Part shown: positions 42,447 to 51,600 of the stretch, one piece after another
How positions within the stretch are numbered: the first letter of the stretch is position 1
How the letters are laid out: every line of letters begins with the position of its first letter
Origin: Microglena sp. YARC
Lineage: Eukaryota > Chlorophyta > Chlorophyceae > Chlamydomonadales > Chlamydomonadaceae
DNA: 64,000 bases
Assembly (NCBI GenBank): GCA_022414725.1
Contig: CM039463.1
Location: 53,316,128-53,380,127 of the forward strand
Reading direction: 5' to 3'
Translations under genes and position numbers: made by a program
The notes under the pieces: generated by a model
Databases searched by the model: none
Told to the model about the DNA's origin: nothing
What the model saw: only the letters and a program-made list of their open reading frames with translations

Positions 42447-42978
42447 TTCTCACGATCATGCATTCACAATTGCATATACATGCACACACAAACATGCATA
42501 ACCACAACCTCAAGTCCAACCCGAAAGCACAACCTCGACCCCAAAACGTCCCAACCCACCACACACCGCACTCAACCCACCACCCACCACCCCTGTGTTG
42601 GACGCATACACGCAATATACTTGGCCTATCATCTAGCTGAGGCGCAGTCGCCACCTTGCACTTTGCTGCTCGAGTCCGTGTTGTCCCAGTGGGGCTTCAT
42701 CCAAAGCTTGTTCCAGGGTGCAGAAGCAGCTGCAGGTTTGGTCAGGGCACTGGGGAGCATCCTCAAGCCAAGTCCTTACATCTATGATGCATTGCGTTGG
42801 CTAAAGCAGTGTTTCAATGACTTTGAGAAGGACCCTCAAGCAATGGCCAAGACTACCTACCGCTCGTGCCCTACTTTAAGTGTCAAGTACCGTGAAGCTG
42901 CAGTGGCCCTGCGATGCCCTCCTGTTGTGATGACGCTTGGCAAGTCTGGTGATTGGCCACTTGACACTAGCACTTTCA
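36779..42978 (+). CDS. STAND/NLR-like protein with two TIR-like domains, multi-exon
   Basis: Probable signalling NTPase. Exon 1 is 36779-37651 (291 codons), ending ATG|GTAAGT. Exon 2 is 39792-about 40876, starting after TTCACAG; both sides are phase 0. A third exon lies within about 42637-42978, ending AAG|GTGAAC. Its acceptor is unresolved, because the nearest AG sites do not match the phase of exon 2, so a small exon may be missed. Exon 1 has a TIR-like block (DVLVATSWDCNFHALVKAIV to YYYWLEALSVPQH, residues 128-169). Exon 2 has a fuller one (YFISHAWKSTLGKLLDTVER to CVWIDCLAVNQH, then WCLYEWDHTALH). It also holds Walker A ILAEAGIGKSTIS, residue ~570. Exon 3 (RSCPTLSVKYREAAVALRCP, VVMTLGKSGDWPLDTSTFK) resembles the stretch that precedes WD40 repeats in algal STAND proteins, but no WD40 unit is visible downstream. 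It may be truncated. Confidence 0.6.
37676..37995. repeat. CAC/ATC trinucleotide repeats in intron 1
   Basis: (CAC)n with interspersed ATC and GCC triplets. They follow the exon 1 donor directly, so the + frame runs on for 140 codons of Thr/His/Ile/Pro; this tail is intronic, not protein. Confidence 0.85.
38331..39010. repeat. 38 bp minisatellite in intron 1, 18 copies
   Basis: Unit CACCCATACTTGGCTATGAT, TCACCATGGACGTACACT. Copies differ mainly at two sites (CTATGA or CTCTGA; GGACGT or GGCAGT), whose combinations alternate along the array. Confidence 0.95.
39540..39770. repeat. Poly-C and CCCAC block at the end of intron 1
   Basis: Includes a 40 nt C run (39568-39607), then CCCTCCCC and CCCACCCA repeats, ending 20 bases before the exon 2 acceptor at 39791. 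It may act as an extreme polypyrimidine tract. Confidence 0.85.
41300..42455. repeat. CA-rich microsatellite block in intron 2
   Basis: CACACATGCATGCACAC-type mixed repeats, a 27 nt C run (41511-41537), CCCCAC repeats (42050-42110) and a pure CA run of about 75 nt at 42366-42442. His/Thr-rich frames of up to 305 codons here are repeat artefacts. Confidence 0.9.
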
Positions 42979-42993
42979 AGGTGAACATTGGAG

Positions 42994-43027
<34 letters not shown>
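42994..43027. repeat. Poly-C run, 34 nt
   Basis: Starts 15 bases after the likely donor that ends exon 3 of the STAND-like gene. Confidence 0.9.
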
Positions 43028-43519
43028 ATACACACACATGCATACATGCACACACATGAACAAACTCACATACACTGGGAAATGCAACCCGTTGTACACA
43101 TCAGTTTACCAATCTATCATTTACCAATCTGCATATCTCAATACCATGTAAAGTTAAGGGTCAATCTAGTGTCCCATTTTTTCCCAGTCATGTTGTGAAC
43201 TCTGTGTGCGTGCGTTAGGTGGTGTGGCTGGGGGTGGGGGTATGTTGCGTTCCAATAAACCTAGCTTCGCACAACATTAAAGCAAGCAGTACACCAAACC
43301 AAAACCATGCTTGCTCTTACTATTCCAACAATACCAATCTAGCTCCTGTTTCCATATGGGAGGTTGTGTCAAGGTCAGTACGCAAGTGTCTTGGGGGAAT
43401 AAAGTCTGACCTTCATTTGAGTAGCCATTAAAACAAAATTGCGTGCTGTAACGGTATGGCTCAGTATATGTACTAGAACATGAGTATGCGGACATCATAT
43501 GAACTCCTTTGCCGAATGT

Positions 43520-43622
43520 CGCTATGGTGTAACGATTATAATCCGTTACACTGGTTTTGGAGCTGGTTTAACCATCAGCGACGCGAGTTCGAATCGAATC
43601 TAAACCTAATCCGTTACACGAG
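43520..43622 (+). tRNA. tRNA-derived remnant
   Basis: CTATGGTGTAACGATTA resembles the start and A box of a tRNA such as tRNA-Gln. GCGAGTTCGAATCGAA about 60 bases later resembles a B box. AATCCGTTACAC occurs at 43540-43551 and 43608-43619, flanking a 56-base segment that contains the B-box half. Stems do not pair well enough for a working tRNA. A retroposed tRNA piece or SINE remnant is the likeliest reading. Confidence 0.3.
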
Positions 43623-43799
43623 TAGTGCCGTGTCACACCCCGTGTTTTGGCAATACAATGCAACTATCTTGCATTGCAACTATATTGTCTGGAGGCATGT
43701 TTCTTTCATATTTTCATGAAGCTCCTGATTTTTTCGATGCCAACTCGTGATCAAAGGTCCTTGCCTGTTCTGCTATTCAAGTTAAATCAATTGTTGCCT

Positions 43800-43840
43800 A
43801 ACAACATTATATATATATATATAATATATATATATAAATG
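43800..43840. repeat. TA microsatellite
   Basis: Two TA runs (TATATATATATATA and ATATATATATATA) split by AATA. Confidence 0.8.
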
Positions 43841-43849
43841 TGGCTAAAT

Positions 43850-44215
43850 GCGCAGCGGAATGCACGCGGAATGCACGCGGAACGCACGCGGGGTCGCCGA
43901 AATGTTTCAGACTTCTGAGACATTTCGCCTACATTTAGCCAAGGCGGATTGTCGTCGAAATGTCTGAGACATTTCGCCTACATTTAGCCAAGGCGGATTG
44001 TCGTCGAAATGCCTCAGACTTCTGAGACATTTCGCCTGCACCTCGCCACGCACGGCGGCTTGTGCACGATAATGAGGTGAAAAGTACGGTCTTTTGAGAC
44101 ATTTCGCCCACATTTAGCCACGGCGGATTGGGAGCTGTTATCAGGCGAAATGTCTCGTTCATTTGAGACAATTCGCGTACACTTAGCCACGGCGAAATGT
44201 GAGCTTTATTGGGAG
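43850..44215. repeat. Minisatellite with internal palindrome, unit about 63 bp
   Basis: After three GCACGCGGAAT units, four to five copies of ACATTTCGCCTACATTTAGC, CAAGGCGGATTGTCGTCGAA, ATG follow. Junctions such as GAAATGTCTGAGACATTTC make each boundary a short perfect hairpin. Confidence 0.85.
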
Positions 44216-44857
44216 CTGTTATAGCGTGAAATGTTTAGATCTTATTTACGTGATTTGATACTGCATATGTTTAGCCTGTTCGATATCAGCCATGGCATGA
44301 GTCAAAGAAGGAAAAGTTATTCAATGGGCATTTTAGGTGCATATTTCATTTACATTAACCATCCAATATGGTCCATACATGCCTTATATTATTTAAAAAT
44401 CTCTATATCAATTATAACTACTTATGCAACCTTGCATGTGTAGATCACATATAGTGTATGCTGATCATATACAATGTACCGAATACCCAACATAATAAGC
44501 GGCAAGTCCCTAACTGTCTAATAAGCAGGATGGTGTGTGTGTGCCCTAGTTTGCCCTAGTGTTGGTTGTGTTCCATTGTGTGCGTATCGCACATCAAGTT
44601 TTGGAACTGGTGTGTTGCTGGTTCCACACCCCAGGACTAGGACTTGGAAAACTTGGACAACCAAGAGTCTGTTGGAAAACTTTGAACTATTCAAAATCAA
44701 AAATAGATATGTGCAACACTGTTAGCAAATTTGTTGTAAATTTGCTAAGTAGTGCCCAGGTAGTGCCCCTAATTTTCTGTGGGTATCGCACAGGAGGTGA
44801 CGGGAAAGTTGTTGCCACCGAGCAGCCCACATGTGGTTGAAGAACCATTTAACAATT
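44216..44857. other. Stretch without a recognised gene
   Basis: AT-rich to 44520, then mixed. Frames under 95 codons show no features. Lies between the ends of two convergent genes. Confidence 0.5.
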
Positions 44858-47800
44858 CTAAGCCAACAAATTCAAACTACCTAATGCGACCCTGCCCCCT
44901 ACCCTTCCTCTTCCCCTTCTGCCCCTCTCCATTCGAATCATCCTCAATGGGCGGTGGCTGGCTATGTCTCTCTGCGCCGGAAGCCTGGGCCGGCGGTTTG
45001 AACTTCTTCTTTTCAAAAGCACTGCGCCCTGGATGGGAGGGGGAGGCTGCTTGTGTGGTGCTACCTTCGCTACAGCATTTGGGTGGGCTTTTGGTAGCAT
45101 GCTGTGGCTTGTTTTGCCGCCTAGGAGTGACATGACAGCTTTGTTCTGTCCCTGCATCTCATCTCTTGGCATCCCATGACCAGAACCACTAGCATCTTCC
45201 TCCGGACTGTTGTTGGGAGCTTCAGAAACATGCCTTTCATTGCTATCCAATGGCTGCACAGCTTTAGGACCACCTGCATTGCAGGAGATAGTGTCAGGAA
45301 CTTAGACCTTGATGAAGGCATCGACAGATGTAAGTGCATTATGCCATGAGTTAGTTACCACAGCAGAGACATAGCCTAAAGCACGGATTCAGAATTTCAG
45401 GGACATGGGCACATGTGGCAAGGGCAGCAGAGGAGAAGTTAGCACAAACAATGACAATGACTTAGACTATGACTTCTCACAGATAGAGACAGTGTCATGC
45501 ATGCGTAATGAAAATAAATAGTACCCTACATGGATTGATCAAGTTCAACAATTGAGAGTGGTGAGAAATGGACGTGGGACACTGGTTGTGTGCATCGAAA
45601 TTATTGCTGACTTACTCGCATTCAGAGCTGGAAGATTGGAGGACTCATCTGTCACACGCGTGGGAGAGATTTCCAAGCCTTGCCTTCTGGCTACAGAACC
45701 ACCTGCATTGGCAGAGACAGTAAGTTAGACATTGATAGAGGCATAGAAAGATACAAGGGCATTTGAACTAGTTCCATGTGTAAGTTACCAAGGTAGAGTC
45801 AGTGACATAGACATTGTGTTAGACATAGATATGAGTAGGAGAGACTTAGGCAAATGGGGCAAGGTCCGCTGAGGAGACGTTACCATAGACAAAGACACTG
45901 ATTTAGACAATGTGGTTAACAGGTATACAGCCAGTGGCATGCGTGCCGCATGAAGAGAAATAATACCCTACATGGATTGACACAGTTCAAAAATTCAGAG
46001 TGGCAGTGAGGGTGAGTCATGGGCGTGAGACACTTATTGCGTGCATTGGAAATATTGCTGACTTACTCGCAATCAGAGCTGGACGATTGGAGAGCTCCTC
46101 TGACACATGCGTGGGAGTGAATGCCAATAATGGCATCACAGCTGTAGAACCACCTGCATTGGCAGAGGCAGTGTTAGGAACTTAGACCTTAAAATGGGCA
46201 TACACCGATAGTAATGCAGTTTTACCTAGGTCCATGAGTTAGTTACCAAGGCATAGTCAGTGACAGAGACATAGGCAACGACAGCGGAATAGACGGTAGC
46301 ACAGACCAATTCAATGACTACCTTTGTCTAAGTCATTGACTCCTCGAGGTTGCGCGAATCAATCTTATAGGTGACTTACTTGCGATCAGAGCAGGCCAGG
46401 CGGCAAGGTAAATTTGTCTGTACTCTCCCCAAGTACGAGGCATACCCTGGAGGGGTTCAAACTGCAGCGGACCATCTTTAGTCTCTCCAGGCAGTAGACG
46501 GTAGACAAGGCAGCCGTCCCTCTTGGTTACGTCAAGCAGATCTGCTTGGAGACTCTGCCACTGCTTGAAGTAAGCACTCCTCCTGGATGGCTTTAATGAG
46601 ATGTCACTGGCACACATGTCATTGCTTCTCTTCGCCATGGCCCTGCAGACAGTGCAGCATGAATTTATAAAAGAAGGAAGTCAGGATAATTTCCATGGGT
46701 ATGCTCTTCCTATACTATTTTCAGTTCAATGCCTCCAAGACAAAGCCAAGGTTTTTAAATACAGCGCGACCTAATCGCGTGTTACCAATTGGTAACACGC
46801 GATTAGGTCGCGCTGTATCTACAAACCTTGGCTTTGTCTTGGAGGCATTGTACTCTTGGAGGCATTGTACTCTTGGAGGCAAATCGGATATCACGTAATA
46901 TCAAAGAAGTTACCATGTCCTCCAGAAGTTACTACGTCATCCAGAAGTTACTACATCCTGAATCAAAGTAGAAAGGCTTCAAAGCATTAAGCAAGTCAGG
47001 AACAGAGCAACATAACAAAAGAGTAAGACAGCAGATAGGAACATTGCGTTCAGATAAACAAGGAATCATCAGGCTCTTACTGGGTCAATTGCTGCTTGAT
47101 CGTGTCTTTCTGAGTACCACTGAACGTCTGCAGTTTGGGAGCAACCTTGGGTGGAGTCACTTGGTACAATGTGTACATCACAAACCCTGTGATTGCCTCT
47201 GAACAATAGTTGAAGACCTGTGCATACAGATGCTCGCAGTTGCTGTCTCCTGCCATAGTCTGGTGCAGGAAGTACCTCTCCTTCCCATCATAATTGTGAA
47301 ACTCGTCAAGGGGATCACAGGGGATAGGAAGGGCATGCTTTGACATAGCTGAGTTCTTGCTGTCCTTCAAACTTTTTAGGAACATGTTTGAGTCACTGTC
47401 GACATCGACAGGTACAGACTTCTTCCTACATTTCGTAGACCCCTATGGAAGGCATAATGAGAAGCTTGTGTGTCTTCGAGTACAAGACATAAGCACTGAC
47501 AGCTATATAGACAAAGACATAGGCATAGGACATGACATATACTGTAACTTAGTGACGACGTCAGAGGGCAAGAAAGTGGCAGTACTGCCACTTTCTTGCC
47601 CTCTGACGTCGTCACTAAGTTACAAAAAATGTCATGTCCTATGCCTATTAGAGGGATGACAGCACGAGCATGTCAATGTGGCAGTGGCAGTAGGAGCAAT
47701 AGGTCCTGGCACCAGCAATAGCAGCATGACATGGCAGCAGCAACAGCATAATCATCAGTCTTGAGTGATCACTAACATTAGGAGCAGAAACTAACAGCAG

Positions 47801-48442
47801 CCGGATCTTAAAGGGGTAGTGTCAGAGAATGAGATTGTGGCAGCAGTTTCATAAGTTTGCAAGAACTCACTTCCCCACTTGATATTTCGGCAGGTGTTCC
47901 CTGGGCAACCTGGTGTGTGCTTGACACATGAACCTTCACCTGGATCTGCAAGACAAAAGACAGTGCATGGGCATTCCTGGTACATTTCCTATGGTGCCAT
48001 CATGATAGCAAGGGAAGTTTAAGTTTCAAAAACATATCTGACGCACCACCACGCAATCCAAGTCAGGATCGTCGTCCCTCCTGCCAAACACGCGTGCGGA
48101 AGTAGGTGGAACCGCCAGCCCAATGATCGCATCAAGGTCATCGGGATCCGTCGCGGAGCAGCGTGAGGCCAAGTGAATAACGAGAGCATCCAAAAATCCG
48201 TCCCAATGGGCCTGGGGCCAAATTTTGACAGTGGCAGCGTCAAGCCATGTTGTGTAGAAGCTCATGGAATCCATATCGGCACCGGATGAGCCAGCAAATG
48301 TTAATCGCACTCTGTTGCGAATAGCTTGTTCGACAGATGATCCACGGAATTCAATATCATCTTCAATTTCGAAGAGAAGAAACGTCCGTGGATCAGCAGG
48401 CCAGGCAAAGGCATTTGTAAATGCAAGGCGGAAGACACCCAT
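44858..48442 (-). CDS. Unrecognised multi-exon gene with duplicated exon
   Basis: Minus-strand exons, each bounded by GT-AG: about 48442-48050 (starting MGVFRLAFTNAFAWPADPR), 47945-47871 (PGEGSCVKHTPGCPGNTC), about 47352-47081, 46642-46380, 46153-46067, 45702-45616 and 45274-44858. Phases agree at every junction I checked from 47871 onward. The donor of the first exon is uncertain. Two consecutive exons of exactly 87 nt encode similar peptides (GSTAVMPLLAFTPTHVSEEL and GSVARRQGLEISPTRVTDES), both ending in a PALIA/PALNA motif, so one is a duplicate. The last exon also opens with a related start (GPKAVQPLDSNERHVSEA) and ends in a basic Arg/Gly-rich tail. No domain was recognised. Ser/Pro and basic regions suggest a partly disordered nuclear or nucleic-acid-binding protein, but that is speculation. 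Confidence 0.6.
46727..46850. repeat. Near-perfect palindrome, 62 bp arms
   Basis: Arms 46727-46788 and 46789-46850 differ at two positions, with no spacer; the centre is GGTTACC-type sequence around CCAATTGG. Lies in an intron of the minus-strand gene. A 17 bp unit TTGGAGGCATTGTACTC then repeats twice on the right side. Confidence 0.9.
47519..47648. repeat. Near-perfect palindrome, 65 bp arms
   Basis: Arms 47519-47583 and 47584-47648 match except for a cluster of three or four bases (ATATACTG against ATTTTTTG). No spacer; centre GGCAGTACTGCC. Lies upstream of the 47352 exon, in the same gene. Confidence 0.9.
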
Positions 48443-48616
48443 GGGGACAGGTACTATCCAAATAATTGAACTGAGTTCGAAGGACGCCGATGTCGCAAGT
48501 TCCTGCTCCGCATGTACTTCATCCCGCGGCAGTACTATTTGTTGGCTATGGGTAAATTCGCTGTCGATTCCGCTCGATGTTAGGCTGCTTTTCGCTCACT
48601 GTTAGCGCCGTCGTGC
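48443..48616. promoter_or_regulatory. Shared upstream region of two divergent genes
   Basis: Only 174 bases separate the apparent start codons of the minus-strand gene (48442) and the JmjC-like gene (48617). No TATA box is evident. A bidirectional promoter is inferred from spacing alone. Either gene could have additional 5' exons. Confidence 0.35.
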
Positions 48617-51600
48617 ATGTTCTTTGAATTTCCCCTTGAAGGGCCACCGTCCGAAATACTGGCCTTGTTAAAAAAAAGCACTGTCAAAATCTCTAGTCAC
48701 TTGCAAGAAGTAGGGCAAAAGCCACCTGACCATTGGATCTCATTGCAAAAGCATTACACAAAGTGTGTGAAGGAACCAGCTCCTGATACAAACCCTACGT
48801 ATATGCACAACACTTCAGTTCACGAAGTGTATTCTGTTGATCTAGCAAACTCGGCTGGTCGCAAAGGTGTTGTATTAAGCAACAAAGACCTAATAGCTGG
48901 AGCTGTAGACGCAGTCGCAATCTTGTTACCTTCAGTGCTCCCATCCGGCTTGCGACCAGACGTCTTGCACAGGTATGTTAATCAATTTCATGCACGTACG
49001 TATGGATACATTGGTACACAGCTTATGATGATTCCAAATTATTTCTTTCACTTACAGATTCACACAATTGTTTTACCATACAAAACAGTCCTCATCTCCG
49101 TTTACAGAAACTTCTGTTGACATCTTGGTAGGCGGACATAAGTCGTACAGTGACGTACATATTGATTCACCCTTGGACGTCGCTGATACTTACATTTCAG
49201 TACTACAGGGTGAAAAGAAGGTAAGACAGTACCTTGCATGTATGTTAGTGGACCTGCAAGTCTGTTCAATGATACCTCCTTTAACCCACCCGGTGTCCAA
49301 ACCTATAAGCTGATTTGTGATCCCATACGTACCTGATTATTTATTGTGATCCCATACGTACCTGATTATTTATTCTTAACCATATTGTAGATAAATATAG
49401 AGAAAAGAAAAAACCACTCTTTGTGGCTTTTGTTGATTTCAAGAAGGCTTATGATTGGGTCAACAGAGACTTGCTATGGGATTGCTTAGCAAGGCTAGGA
49501 GTCAAGGACCCCTATCTCAGTATTCTGAAGTCCATGTATAATCATGTTGTTTTCCAAGTTCGCCTACATGGGGACATTGGATCCTCCTTTCCATCCCTTG
49601 TAGGAGTTAAACAAGGAGACCCCCTATCCCCACTCCTATTCGGTCTGTTCATTGATAGAATTGAATCGTTCCTCCAATCCAAGCTCCCAAATGTAGGGGC
49701 TGAGCTTAGGGGAAAGATTCTGCAACTGTTACTTTATGCTGATGACCTAGCTATAATGGCAGAATCCCCGGCAGATATGCAAGCGATGCTTGACTGTTTG
49801 AGAGATTTCTGTGAGGCTACTAAGATGGCTGTGAATATAAAGAAAACTGAGATTGTCGTTTTCAACAAGCAATTCTGTGATGAGGCCCGCATGGATCCTG
49901 ATTACAAATTTGTCTATGATGGAGCACAACTTTCTACAAAGTTATCTTTTATCTACTTGGGATCCCTCTTTGTGGATGGTGACTCAAGCAATCGTGCAAA
50001 AGCTGCTTTTTCTAGGATGCTCACTAAGGCCCAAAAGGCACACCACATGCTCCGTAGGCGATGCCATACTATGGAGATATACAATATTGATATTCTCACC
50101 CACCTGTTTGATTCTCTTGTACAACCTATCCTGAATTTTGGCTGTGAGGTGTGGGCTCCTTCTATTCTGAACAACACACTTATCTCAAATGACCATGCTT
50201 GTGAGAAATGGCTCAAAGGTATACTTAAACAAATGTTGGGTGTTTGCCAATCTACTACATCTAATATTATCATGGAAGAGCTGGGTAGAACCCCGTTGTG
50301 TTTTGCTTGGCTTAAACAAGCTTTGCGCTTCTGGAACAAGACCATACATAAAGAACCCGAGGATCTCATTAGAATGGCTCTTGAGGAATCTTTTGACTCC
50401 AACACTGGCTGGGTTCATGACTTGCGTTGTGCTCTCCACAAGCTAGGATCCAGTAAAAACATCAACATTTTGGAGGCTGTCGATGTCGAAGGTATTATGT
50501 CTGAAGTTTTTGAGTCATGGAGGTTTAAGTACCCAAGTGACACCAATGCAGTTAGAGATATCCCTGATGAGAGAAGGGTTGGCTTTAAACGCCTCCGATA
50601 CCAAAAATGGTTCGCAGCCAACAGCAATGATGAGAATGGCTTGATTCCCTTTACATCCGCCTTACATAAGCAAGATCAGATTCGTTCTATAGCACAGTTT
50701 AGAATGGGTTCCCATTGGCTGAACACAGAAAGAATTTGGGTGGTGGATAGAGCACACATCCCTCGCTCAATGAGACACTGTCAAATGTGTGGGTTCCAAA
50801 AACCTGAGGATGAAATGCATATGTTTGAGTGCCCTTTTTATAATGATATTCGCCTCCGCTACCAGAATTGTTTACAGATATTTATAGGCATGTCCATGAG
50901 GATACCAACTTAACCGTATGGAATGTGGAATTCTGCGATTCCACATTCAGAACCTTTATGAATGGAAATGGCACTAAGTCTTTTTGGAGCAACCTAGCCG
51001 ACTATCTTTCTACTTGTAGAAGAGCAAGACAGGAAGCCCTGGACTGTTTAGTGGCACCGTAATTTATCATCCCTATTTTTCTTCTTCTTGTGACTTCTCA
51101 TTTGTTAGCTTCTTACCTCCGCCACTGTAAGTGGTTGAGATCTGGGTCCGGCTCTAAGGGGTTTAATACCTACGCCACCAAAACGGTGGTTGGGAGTTTG
51201 GTTTGTTTGTCCTCGACACACCCCTGATGTAATGGGGTTTTTTGCTTTGTGGGTGCTTTTTCTTTTTGTTTAAAGCACAGAGTCTCATACACCCTCGCGG
51301 TGTCAAGTAGACTTTAACATGTAATGTAATGTAATGTAATGGGATGCGTGTGCACTGAGGTACTTAAGGATACCATACCTAATTATTTTTTTAGGCTGCA
51401 TGTAGCAGTTTTTGTCAGCTCCTTAAAGCACCCGGTGTCCAAACCTATAAGCTGATTAGTGATCCTATACCTGATTATTTATTGGGATGCGTGTAGCAGC
51501 TTCTTGACAGCTCCTTTAACCCACCCTTGGACCCAACCACTGAGGTACTTTAGGATACCATACCTAATTATTGTTTGGGCTGCATGTAGCATTTGTTTGT

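Noticed and set aside
41584..42501. His/Thr-rich frame of 305 codons
   Set aside because: Translation of CA and CATG microsatellites in an intron.
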